Below, one piece after another: positions 54,918 to 64,000 of a stretch of 64,000 bases of DNA. Where the stretch lies: the NCBI RefSeq assembly GCF_900102335.1, contig NZ_FNBM01000002.1, positions 124,001 to 188,000 on the forward strand, written 5' to 3'. Position 1 is the first letter of the stretch, and every line of letters starts with the position of its first letter. This DNA is from Phytopseudomonas seleniipraecipitans (lineage in GTDB: Bacteria; Pseudomonadota; Gammaproteobacteria; Pseudomonadales; Pseudomonadaceae). Both the position numbers and the translations under genes were made by a program. The notes under the pieces were generated by a model, which did not search any database, was not told the origin of the DNA, and worked only from the letters and a program-made list of their open reading frames with translations.

Positions 54918-55610
54918 TCACTGCACGGGCTGGCCCGGCAGTGCTTTGAGGTTGACCTCCACACGACGGTTCTGCGCGCGGCCCTCAGCCGTGGCGTTAT
55001 CGGCAATTGGCTGATCCGGCCCGGCGCCGCGGCTGGACAGGCGAGCGCCATCGATACCTTGAGCGGTCAGGTAGCTGGTCACGCTTTGCGCACGACGCTC
55101 GGACAGCGCCATGTTGTGCTGGCGAGAACCCGTGCTGTCGGTGTACCCGACGATCTCGATGCTGTTGTTCTGGAACTGCTTGAACGACGTCGCCAGGTTA
55201 TTTAGCGGCGCATAGAAGCTGGGTGCGATCTCGGCAGAGTCGGTGGCAAAGGTGATGTTGCCGGGCATGATCAACTTGATATCGTCGCCCTGGCGCTGAA
55301 CCTCCACGCCAGTGCCTTCCATGCTGCGGCGCAGCTCGGCTTCCTGGCGATCGGCGTAATAGCCATAACCGGCGCCTGCCGCACCGGCGAGTACCGCGCC
55401 AATCGCCGCGCCCTTGCCGCGGTCGTCATGGCTGATCGCAGCGCCGACCGCCGCACCTGCAAGCGCCGCCAGGCCGCCATAGGTCGCGGTTCGATGGCCG
55501 CCACCACTGGTCTCTCCGCCACCAACATTGTCATAAGGATTGCTCGAAGCACAGCCAACCAACAGAGCCAGGGCGGTAGCACAGGCGAGCGGACGAAGAA
55601 GTGCGGGCAT
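54918..55610 (-). CDS. OmpA-family lipoprotein (YiaD-like)
   Basis: A 230-residue outer-membrane lipoprotein. Lipobox LLVGC at about residue 20. A glycine-zipper segment follows (LAALAGAAVGAAISHDDRGKGAAIGAVLAGAAGAGYGYYADRQE, about 49-92), then an OmpA peptidoglycan-binding domain (about 115-225; NITFATDSAEIAPSFYAPLNNLA, IEIVGYTDSTGSRQHNMALSERRAQSV, GAGPDQPIADNATAEGRAQNRRVEV). This domain order matches Escherichia coli YiaD. It is divergent from metG. Confidence 0.93.
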   Translation of the reverse strand: MPALLRPLACATALALLVGCASSNPYDNVGGGETSGGGHRTATYGGLAALAGAAVGAAISHDDRGKGAAIGAVLAGAAGAGYGYYADRQEAELRRSMEGTGVEVQRQGDDIKLIMPGNITFATDSAEIAPSFYAPLNNLATSFKQFQNNSIEIVGYTDSTGSRQHNMALSERRAQSVTSYLTAQGIDGARLSSRGAGPDQPIADNATAEGRAQNRRVEVNLKALPGQPVQ

Positions 55611-55774
55611 GGTTCATCTCCTGATTGGCGCGGAACGTTCCTCTTGGAACCCGCTTATGCCTCTAAATTCAAGTCGATACCCGCGGTATTTGCCGGGGAA
55701 ATACCCAGGCTGGCCGGAACGCGTTCGCTTACTTTATAGTGATCGACCTCCCTCCACCCGATGACAGCCTGACA

Positions 55775-57808
55775 ATGTCCCAAGCTCGCCAGATTCTCGT
55801 TACCAGCGCCCTGCCCTACGCCAACGGTTCGATCCACCTTGGCCACATGCTCGAGTACATCCAGACCGACATGTGGGTGCGCTACCAGAAACTGCGCGGC
55901 AACCAGTGCATCTATGTCTGCGCGGACGACGCGCACGGCTCGGCAATCATGCTGCGTGCAGAGAAGGAAGGCATCACGCCTGAGCAGCTGATCGACGGCG
56001 TCAAGGCTGAGCACAGTGGCGACTTTGCCGACTTCCTGGTGGAGTTCGACAACTTCCACTCGACCCACTCGCCGGAGAACCGCGAGCTGTCGGAGTCGAT
56101 TTACAAGGCCCTGCGCGACAATGGCCATATCGCCACCCGTTCGGTCACCCAGTATTTCGACCCGGAAAAGGGCATGTTCCTGGCTGATCGTTTCATCAAG
56201 GGCACCTGCCCGAAATGTGCGACCCCGGATCAGTACGGCGACAACTGTGAAAAATGCGGCGCGACCTACGAGCCTACCGAGCTGAAAGACCCACGCTCGG
56301 CGATTTCCGGCGCGGTGCCGGTGCTCAAGGACTCCAAACACTTTTTCTTCAAGCTGCCGCAGTTCCAGGACATGCTTCAGCAGTGGACGCGCAGCGGTAC
56401 CCTGCAGGAGTCAGTGGCCAACAAGCTAGCCGAATGGCTCGATGGCGGTCTGCACGAATGGGACATCAGCCGCGATGCGCCCTACTTCGGCTTCGAAATC
56501 CCCGACGAGCCGGGCAAGTATTTCTATGTCTGGCTGGATGCGCCGATCGGCTACATGGCCAGCTTCAAGAACCTCTGCGCGCGTCGCCCGGAACTGGATT
56601 TCGACGCGTTCTGGAACAAGGATTCCAGCGCCGAGGTGTACCACTTCATCGGCAAGGACATCGTCAACTTCCACGCCCTGTTCTGGCCCGCCATGCTCGA
56701 AGGCGCCGGCTACCGTAAGCCGACCGCTATCAACGTCCACGGCTACCTGACCGTGAACGGCCAGAAAATGTCCAAGTCCCGCGGCACCTTCATCAAGGCG
56801 CGCACCTACCTGGATCATCTGAACCCCGAATACCTGCGCTACTACTACGCCGCCAAGCTCGGCCGTGGCGTCGATGACCTGGACCTGAACCTCGAAGATT
56901 TCATTCAGAAGGTCAATTCGGACCTGGTCGGCAAGGTGGTCAACATCGCCAGCCGCTGCGCCGGCTTCATCCACAAGGGCAACGCCGGGGTGCTGGTCGC
57001 AGCCAACCCCGAGCCGGAACTGTGGAGTGCCTTCCAGAGCGCCTCACCGAGCATCGCCGAGGCGTACGAGAACCGCGACTTCGCCCGCGCCATGCGCGAA
57101 GTCATGGGCCTGGCCGACCGCGCCAACGCGTGGATCGCCGACAAGGCGCCCTGGTCGCTTGCCAAGCAGGAAGGCAAGGCCGACGAGGTGCAGGCGATCT
57201 GCGCCCTGGGCGTCAACCTGTTCCGTCAGTTGGTGATCTTCCTCAAGCCGGTGTTGCCGCACCTGGCCCGTGATGCAGAAGCATTCCTCAACGTGGCACC
57301 GCTGACCTGGGCTGATCTCGCCACGCCGTTGGCCGATCATCAGCTCAACCCCTTCACGCCGCTGCTCAGCCGTATCGAACCGGCCAAGGTAGACGCCATG
57401 ATCGAAGCTTCCAAGGAAGACCTGGCAGCCGCCGAAGCCTCCACAGGCAATGGCGAGCTGAAGAAGGACCCGCTGGCCGCCGAAATTGCCTTCGACGCCT
57501 TCGCAGCGGTCGATCTGCGTATCGCCCTGATCGAGAAATGCGAGTTCGTGGAAGGCGCCGACAAGCTGCTACGCCTGACCTTGGACATCGGTGACGAGAA
57601 GCGCAACGTGTTTTCTGGCATCAAAAGCGCCTACCCGGACCCAAGCAAGCTGGAAGGTCGCCTGACCCTGTACGTGGCCAACCTGGCGGCACGCAAGATG
57701 AAGTTTGGCGTATCCGAAGGCATGGTTCTGGCCGCTGGCCCTGGCGGTGAAGAAATCTACCTGCTCAGCCCGGACAGCGGCGCCAAGCCGGGGCAGCGGG
57801 TCAAGTAA
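55775..57808 (+). CDS. metG: Methionyl-tRNA synthetase
   Basis: Class Ia synthetase that charges tRNA-Met. It is 677 residues, the long zinc-containing form. HIGH-type motif [11 protein letters not shown] at about 14-24, zinc knuckle [17 protein letters not shown] around 143-160, KMSKS around 330-334, and a C-terminal tRNA-binding OB domain (about 570-677; [35 protein letters not shown]). The ATG at 55775 ([18 protein letters not shown]) matches family starts; the GTG at 55739 adds an unlikely proline-rich leader. Confidence 0.97.
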   Translation: MSQARQILVTSALPYANGSIHLGHMLEYIQTDMWVRYQKLRGNQCIYVCADDAHGSAIMLRAEKEGITPEQLIDGVKAEHSGDFADFLVEFDNFHSTHSPENRELSESIYKALRDNGHIATRSVTQYFDPEKGMFLADRFIKGTCPKCATPDQYGDNCEKCGATYEPTELKDPRSAISGAVPVLKDSKHFFFKLPQFQDMLQQWTRSGTLQESVANKLAEWLDGGLHEWDISRDAPYFGFEIPDEPGKYFYVWLDAPIGYMASFKNLCARRPELDFDAFWNKDSSAEVYHFIGKDIVNFHALFWPAMLEGAGYRKPTAINVHGYLTVNGQKMSKSRGTFIKARTYLDHLNPEYLRYYYAAKLGRGVDDLDLNLEDFIQKVNSDLVGKVVNIASRCAGFIHKGNAGVLVAANPEPELWSAFQSASPSIAEAYENRDFARAMREVMGLADRANAWIADKAPWSLAKQEGKADEVQAICALGVNLFRQLVIFLKPVLPHLARDAEAFLNVAPLTWADLATPLADHQLNPFTPLLSRIEPAKVDAMIEASKEDLAAAEASTGNGELKKDPLAAEIAFDAFAAVDLRIALIEKCEFVEGADKLLRLTLDIGDEKRNVFSGIKSAYPDPSKLEGRLTLYVANLAARKMKFGVSEGMVLAAGPGGEEIYLLSPDSGAKPGQRVK

Positions 57809-57877
57809 ATAATTGTCGAACCCCGGCTCTCCTCCGCAGAGCCGGGAGTTGGCTGATTAGTGGCGGTAGCTGCCTTT

Positions 57878-57955
57878 CGTAGGGTGGACGACGCTTCATC
57901 CGTCCACCGCTCTGCGATCGCAATGGTGGACAAAAAGAGCGTTGTCCACCCTACG
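57878..57955. repeat. dispersed inverted repeat, copy C (78 bp)
   Basis: Ends CGTAGGGTGGA and TCCACCCTACG, with a core CCGCTCTGCGATCGCAATGG nearly identical to copies A and B some 47 kb away. It lies between metG and the DUF4349 gene and contains no open frame. Confidence 0.9.
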
Positions 57956-58046
57956 CTGGGAGCTACCGCTTGCGCCTTTTTGCTGCCGCACATACGTGCT
58001 GGCTAGCCATGCGCGACAGATCGCGAACTGTTTCTGAGGTGCAAGG

Positions 58047-58850
58047 ATGCTTTTCTCTAAATACCGCTTTCTCACCACCGCTCTAGCCCTACTGACACTG
58101 CTCGGCTGCTCGCCGTCCGGCGAAAACCAATCGCCCGCGGGGGCCGCGCTGCTCGGCGAAACCGCGCAGCAGGGCGCGTTCCTGGCCTATGAACACAGCG
58201 TGGGCATTCGCCTGCCCGTCGAGCAGGTGGAACCGCGTCTGGCAGCGGTGCGTGACGCCTGCAGCAGCCAGCGCTTCGGCCAGTGCGACCTGCTGGCGAT
58301 CGAGCAGAGTCAGGGCGCTTATCAGGCAGCAAGCATCACCGTGCGCATTGCGCCGGCGGGTGTCGAGCCGCTGGTTGGTTTTGCCGGTGAAGGCGGCGAA
58401 CTGCAGAGCCGTCACACTCGCGCCGAGGACCTCGCCCAGGCCGTCAGCGATACCGAACAGCAGCGCCAGCGCCTGCAGCGCCAGCAGCAAACCCTGCTGC
58501 AATACCAGGCACGCGGCGACCTGAGCGTCAGCGACATGCTCGCCCTGGCGCGCGAACTGGCCGAGGTCGAGGTACAACTGGCGGGCGCGGCCCAACAGTC
58601 GGCCCAGCAGCAACGCCGCCTGACCACCAACCTGCTGACCCTCAGCTTCAGCACCGAGGGCGAGCCCATCGGGCGCCTGGCGCGCATCGGCGAAGCCGCC
58701 AGTGGCATGCTCGACAATGCCACCGAGGGCGCCACCGAAGCCCTCAAGCTTCTCGGCTACGGGATTCCGTTCGTGATCATCCTGTTCCCGCTTGCCCTGC
58801 TGGTTCGCTGGCTGTGGCGCAAGGCCAGCCGCGCACGCCACAGCGCCTGA
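58047..58850 (+). CDS. DUF4349 family lipoprotein
   Basis: A 267-residue lipoprotein. Lipobox LLTLLGC (about residue 21), then a periplasmic domain with a Cys pair (RDACSSQRFGQCD) and a coiled coil (DLAQAVSDTEQQRQRLQRQQQTLLQYQARG, EVEVQLAGAAQQSAQQQRRL), and a C-terminal membrane helix (GIPFVIILFPLALLVRWLWRK). This layout defines DUF4349, whose function is not established. It follows copy C of the dispersed repeat. Confidence 0.86.
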   Translation: MLFSKYRFLTTALALLTLLGCSPSGENQSPAGAALLGETAQQGAFLAYEHSVGIRLPVEQVEPRLAAVRDACSSQRFGQCDLLAIEQSQGAYQAASITVRIAPAGVEPLVGFAGEGGELQSRHTRAEDLAQAVSDTEQQRQRLQRQQQTLLQYQARGDLSVSDMLALARELAEVEVQLAGAAQQSAQQQRRLTTNLLTLSFSTEGEPIGRLARIGEAASGMLDNATEGATEALKLLGYGIPFVIILFPLALLVRWLWRKASRARHSA

Positions 58851-59015
58851 GCCGAGACCGCGTAGCCGCGCCGCTGTACCGGGCGCGGCGCATGCCGGAT
58901 AATGCAGGGATACCGTTTCAGCCAGACCCGCTCCACCGATGACCGAATCCCGCGACCTTCCCTGCCAGCGCCCAAATGGCCTGACACCGTGCGACCTGCG
59001 TAGCGTGTATCGACC

Positions 59016-60155
59016 ATGACCGACGCTGTGCGCATTGCCGCCATTGATGCCCTGTTGCCGCAAACGCAGTGCGGCAAGTGCGGGCACCCAGGCTGCCAGC
59101 CCTACGCGGAAGGCATCGCTGCTGGCGAGGCGATCAACAAGTGTCCGCCCGGTGGCACGGCCACCATCGAGGCGCTCGCCAACCTGCTGCACGTGCCGGC
59201 GCTGCCCCTGGCCTTACCGGAGACACCCGCGCAGATAGCAGTGATTCGCGAGGACGAGTGCATCGGCTGTACCAAATGCATCCAGGCGTGCCCAGTCGAC
59301 GCCATCGTCGGCGCCGCCAAACTGATGCACACGGTGATCACCGACGAGTGCAGTGGCTGCGAACTGTGCCTCGCACCCTGCCCGGTGGACTGTATAGACC
59401 TGATCACCCTGGCGGCGCCGCAGGCTGCCATTCAGCGCCAGCGCGCCGACCAGTTTCGTGCGCGCCACCAGGCCCGCCTGTCTCGCCTGCGCCGTGACGA
59501 CGCCCGCCGCCGCGCTGCACGCAGCACGGCTGTTGTGCGTCCCAAGTTGGAAACTGCCGCGACCCCGGTGGTTGATGATCAGACGGCACAGCTCAAACGC
59601 CTGAAGATAGACGCGGCAATGGCCAAGGTCGCCTATGAGAAAGCCCGCACACAGGTGGCCATGCACCCCGACTCGCCCTTCGCGGCGCAGCTCGACGCCT
59701 TGCAGCGCACCAGCGAGCAAGCCACTGCCGCCCTGCAAGCGTTGCAGAACCAAACTAGGCAGGCACATGCTGACAAGGCAACGAATGCTGAACAGAGCGC
59801 GCTGAAGAAAGCCAAGATTGAAGTCGCCGGCCGCCGCGCTGCCTTGCTATCTGGCGAGCGTCGCGGTGTCGACGAGGCCATGCTGAACAGATTACGCGCC
59901 GACTACGCGGCGGCGCAGCAGGCGCTGCAAAACGCTGAACAGCAATGCGACAGGCCGGCAGCGCAGCGAGTGTTGGTCGACAAAGCCGCGCTGAGTGTCG
60001 AGCTGCGCCAACTGAAAACCGACCTGGCCTACGCCCGCGCAGCGGTGAGCAGGCTGCAACGCAGCGCGGACACCGATGAGCACACACTGAACGCTGCCCT
60101 AGAACGCCTTGCTGCCGCCGAACATCGGCTGCAAGCGCATACCAGCGCCACCTAA
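59016..60155 (+). CDS. rsxB: soluble RnfB/RsxB-like ferredoxin with coiled-coil tail
   Basis: A 379-residue Fe-S protein. The N-terminal domain has four Cys for one cluster ([25 protein letters not shown], about 20-44). Two 4Fe-4S ferredoxin motifs follow ([14 protein letters not shown], about 83-96, and [15 protein letters not shown], about 113-127). Unlike RnfB of Rnf/Rsx complexes there is no N-terminal membrane helix; a stop lies five codons before the ATG. The last about 210 residues are an Ala/Gln/Arg-rich coiled coil with no counterpart in classical RsxB. The other rnf genes are absent; nth follows, as beside rnf operons elsewhere. Confidence 0.85.
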   Translation: MTDAVRIAAIDALLPQTQCGKCGHPGCQPYAEGIAAGEAINKCPPGGTATIEALANLLHVPALPLALPETPAQIAVIREDECIGCTKCIQACPVDAIVGAAKLMHTVITDECSGCELCLAPCPVDCIDLITLAAPQAAIQRQRADQFRARHQARLSRLRRDDARRRAARSTAVVRPKLETAATPVVDDQTAQLKRLKIDAAMAKVAYEKARTQVAMHPDSPFAAQLDALQRTSEQATAALQALQNQTRQAHADKATNAEQSALKKAKIEVAGRRAALLSGERRGVDEAMLNRLRADYAAAQQALQNAEQQCDRPAAQRVLVDKAALSVELRQLKTDLAYARAAVSRLQRSADTDEHTLNAALERLAAAEHRLQAHTSAT

Positions 60156-60187
60156 CGCGCATCGACTAACGTGAAGCCTACCTGACG

Positions 60188-60826
60188 ATGAACGCCGCCA
60201 AACGCCTCGAAATTTTTCGCCGTCTGCACGAAGACAATCCCGAGCCGAAGACCGAGCTGGCCTACAGCACGCCCTTCGAACTGTTGATTGCCGTGATTCT
60301 ATCCGCCCAGGCAACTGATGTAGGGGTCAACAAGGCGACTGCCAAGCTCTACCCGGTCGCCAACACCCCAGAAGCCATACTGGCTCTGGGCGTCGAGGGT
60401 CTGAGCGAATACATCAAGACCATCGGTCTCTACAACAGCAAGGCCAAAAACGTCATCGAAACGTGCCGCATGCTCGTCGAGCAACATGGCAGTCAGGTGC
60501 CAGACAACCGCGAAGCGCTGGAAGCGTTGCCAGGTGTCGGGCGCAAGACCGCCAACGTGGTGCTCAACACCGCCTTTCGTCAGCTGGCCATGGCAGTGGA
60601 CACGCACATTTTTCGGGTCAGCAACCGTACTGGTATCGCTCCCGGCAAGAACGTGGTGGAGGTTGAAAAGAAACTCCTGAAGTTCGTACCCAAGGACTTT
60701 CTGCTCGACGCCCACCACTGGCTGATCCTCCATGGTCGTTATGTGTGCCAGGCGCGCAGGCCGCGCTGTGGCAGTTGCCGAATCGAAGACCTGTGCGAAT
60801 ACAGGGCGAAGACCTCCGACGATTGA
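60188..60826 (+). CDS. nth: endonuclease III (DNA glycosylase/AP lyase)
   Basis: Removes oxidised pyrimidines and cleaves at abasic sites. It is 212 residues, normal length. The helix-hairpin-helix LEALPGVGRKTANVVLNTAF (about 112-131) includes the catalytic Lys, VDTHIFRVSNR (about 137-147) the catalytic Asp, and the C-terminal 4Fe-4S site is C-x6-C-x2-C-x5-C in CQARRPRCGSCRIEDLC. It lies 32 bases after the rsxB-like gene. Confidence 0.97.
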   Translation: MNAAKRLEIFRRLHEDNPEPKTELAYSTPFELLIAVILSAQATDVGVNKATAKLYPVANTPEAILALGVEGLSEYIKTIGLYNSKAKNVIETCRMLVEQHGSQVPDNREALEALPGVGRKTANVVLNTAFRQLAMAVDTHIFRVSNRTGIAPGKNVVEVEKKLLKFVPKDFLLDAHHWLILHGRYVCQARRPRCGSCRIEDLCEYRAKTSDD

Positions 60827-60933
60827 GCCGTCATACACTTGCTATATCAGCTGATTGAAAAAATCTTTTTTACTCCGTTCGCGTTTGCCCTTATAAGGTC
60901 GGCAAATGGCCCCTGTAGCCGGGAGTGAAGCGA

Positions 60934-61113
60934 ATGAGCAACGGCAAAGAAGACCTGGAACTGGAAGAAGACTTCGTCAGCGAAGAAACGGACAGCAGCG
61001 AAGCGCCCGTTGAAGTGGCGAAGACCAACCTGACCAAGCGACGCATCATCGATAATTTTCTTGAAGAGCGGCGCCTGCACAAGCAACTGGCCGAATACGA
61101 CTTCGATCTGTAG
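60934..61113 (+). CDS. PA3496-family small acidic protein
   Basis: A 59-residue protein (MSNGKEDLELEEDFVSEETDSS..) with an acidic first half and a basic second half (KRRIIDNFLEERRLHKQLAEYDFDL). It matches the small gene that lies after nth in Pseudomonas aeruginosa (PA3496 type, named a putative envelope integrity protein). The ATG at 60934 is chosen because GGAG stands eight bases before it; an upstream ATG gives only three extra residues. Confidence 0.82.
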   Translation: MSNGKEDLELEEDFVSEETDSSEAPVEVAKTNLTKRRIIDNFLEERRLHKQLAEYDFDL

Positions 61114-61139
61114 AACGAATGTTCCAGCAGAGCTGAATG

Positions 61140-61169
61140 AAAAATGCCCGTATCAATCAATACGGGCAT
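61140..61169 (-). terminator. intrinsic terminator of trxB
   Basis: On the minus strand ATGCCCGTAT pairs perfectly with ATACGGGCAT around a six-base loop and is followed by five T. It lies 36 bases after the trxB stop. Confidence 0.92.
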
Positions 61170-61204
61170 CGTCGTTAGGGCCAGGACCAAACAGTTCTCG
61201 GCGG

Positions 61205-63154
<1,950 letters not shown>

Positions 63155-63193
63155 TGTCACAAACGCTACATGACGGCAGCCCAAACTGCTGTC

Positions 63194-64000
63194 ATGAGCA
63201 CTCCCCCGCTATTCATCGCCTTGGTCAGCGAGACCTTCAGCCCGGAAATCAACGGGGTCGCCAATACCCTGGGGCACTTGGTCAGTGGCCTACGTTCGCG
63301 TGGCCATCGCCTGCAACTGATTCGCCCTCGACAGGCCGCTGACTCCCCGGCGGCGAACGATGACGACCTGCTGCTTACCCGTGGCTGGCCGCTGCCCGGC
63401 TACCGCGGCCTGCAGTGGGGCCAATCAGCACGCCATAAACTCCTGCGACTGTGGCGCCGTCAGCGCCCGGATGTGCTCTATATCGCCACCGAGGGTCCAC
63501 TCGGCCTGTCCGCGTTGAGAGCTGCCCGACGCCTGAGCATTCCGGTAATCAGCGGCTTCCATACCAATTTCCAACAGTACACCGGGCATTACGGCATCAC
63601 CCTGCTGACGCGCCTGCTGACCAACTACCTGCGCTGGTTCCATAACGCTTCACGCATGACCCTGGTGCCCAGCCTCAGCCAGCGCTGCGAGCTGCAGCGC
63701 CGCGGCTTCGAACGTCTGGAACTGCTTGCACGGGGGGTGGACGCGCAATTGTTCAACCCGGCCAGGCGCAGCGATGAGCTGCGGCGCAGCTGGGGTTTGG
63801 GTGAGCAGGACATCGCCGTGTTGCACGTTGGCCGCCTGGCTCCGGAGAAGAACCTGAGCTTGCTGGTCAGCACCTTCCAGGCGCTGCAACGAAAGCACGT
63901 CGGCCTGCGTCTGAAACTGATCCTGGTCGGTGACGGCCCGCAACGTGACAGCTTGCAGCAACAGCTACCGGATGCGTTGTTCTGCGGTATCCAGCGAGGC
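63194..64000 (+). CDS. glycosyltransferase (GT4 family), truncated at the right edge
   Basis: The first 269 residues of a retaining glycosyltransferase with two Rossmann domains. MSTPPLFIALVSETFSPEINGVANTLGHLVSGLRSRGHRLQLIRPRQ starts the N-terminal acceptor domain. FHTNFQQYTGHYG around 121-133 is typical of GT4 enzymes that glycosylate lipids or polar acceptors. LHVGRLAPEKNLSLLV and LILVGDGPQR begin the donor domain. The catalytic E-x7-E motif would lie beyond the window. It begins 39 bases after cysZ; the substrate is unknown. Confidence 0.85.
   Translation, partial: MSTPPLFIALVSETFSPEINGVANTLGHLVSGLRSRGHRLQLIRPRQAADSPAANDDDLLLTRGWPLPGYRGLQWGQSARHKLLRLWRRQRPDVLYIATEGPLGLSALRAARRLSIPVISGFHTNFQQYTGHYGITLLTRLLTNYLRWFHNASRMTLVPSLSQRCELQRRGFERLELLARGVDAQLFNPARRSDELRRSWGLGEQDIAVLHVGRLAPEKNLSLLVSTFQALQRKHVGLRLKLILVGDGPQRDSLQQQLPDALFCGIQRG

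Noticed and set aside
55739-55774. GTG start of metG at 55739
   Set aside because: Would add a Pro-rich 12-residue leader absent from relatives; ATG 55775 gives the family start.

Overview
The window is GC-rich (low-to-mid 60s % GC by eye) chromosomal DNA of a Pseudomonas-type gammaproteobacterium. The evidence is the neighbourhoods pepA-holC-hypothetical-valS and nth plus a PA3496-type gene, a fused-subunit Mrp/Pha antiporter operon, a REP-like palindrome, and close protein resemblance to pseudomonad families. I see no prophage, insertion sequence, plasmid backbone, rRNA, tRNA or CRISPR array. Nearly all of it is ordinary core or shell genome, and both ends cut a gene (lptF on the left, a GT4-like glycosyltransferase on the right).

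Layout. 1-6 kb: lptF (partial, minus) diverges from pepA, holC, a small conserved gene and valS. 6-10 kb: the Na+/H+ antiporter nhaD behind an unusually structured leader, a small winged-helix gene and an SLC13/TrkA-C permease. 10.1-10.5 kb: a gene-free stretch made of a REP-like palindrome and two copies of a dispersed inverted repeat (third copy at 57.9 kb). 10.5-15.1 kb: bacteriohemerythrin, rlmF, a DUF998 membrane protein, an FAD dehydrogenase and a GNAT enzyme. 15.2-20.9 kb: a six-gene Mrp (Pha/Mnh) antiporter operon with A and B fused, minus strand. 21.3-25.9 kb: a glycine-zipper lipoprotein, then a glycerate locus (garK, GntP-type permease, CdaR-type regulator). 26-33.5 kb: pdxH, an OmpA-type lipoprotein with a Lys/Ala/Pro repeat tail, a serine-hydrolase esterase, a clan-A glycoside hydrolase and LexA-box-preceded dinG. 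33.7-41.8 kb: mostly small envelope or unknown genes, two SEC-C proteins and a penicillin-acylase-family lipoprotein.

41.9-52 kb is the most integrated part: assimilatory nitrate metabolism. An operon of an FAD electron-transfer subunit, nitrate reductase (nasA) and cobA, then nasR (nitrate-sensing NIT domain plus RNA-binding ANTAR domain), then a nitrate ABC transporter (nrtA, nrtB, ATPase). Both operons have a sigma-54 type -24/-12 element, then a short leader with an A1/G4 hexaloop hairpin whose loop and 3' arm lie in the 5' arm of an intrinsic terminator. This is the arrangement expected for ANTAR-protein antitermination, so nitrogen limitation (sigma-54) and nitrate or nitrite (NasR) would jointly gate both operons. 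No nitrite reductase gene is in the window.

52-64 kb: a small acidic protein, a candidate sRNA, dcd, a cold-shock protein, apbC, a YiaD-like lipoprotein, metG, a DUF4349 lipoprotein, a soluble RnfB/RsxB-like ferredoxin with a long coiled-coil tail, nth, a PA3496-like gene, trxB behind a terminator-like hairpin, cysZ and the truncated glycosyltransferase. The least explained items are the nhaD leader, the trxB leader, the orphan RsxB-like protein, the candidate sRNA at 52.4 kb and the dispersed repeats.
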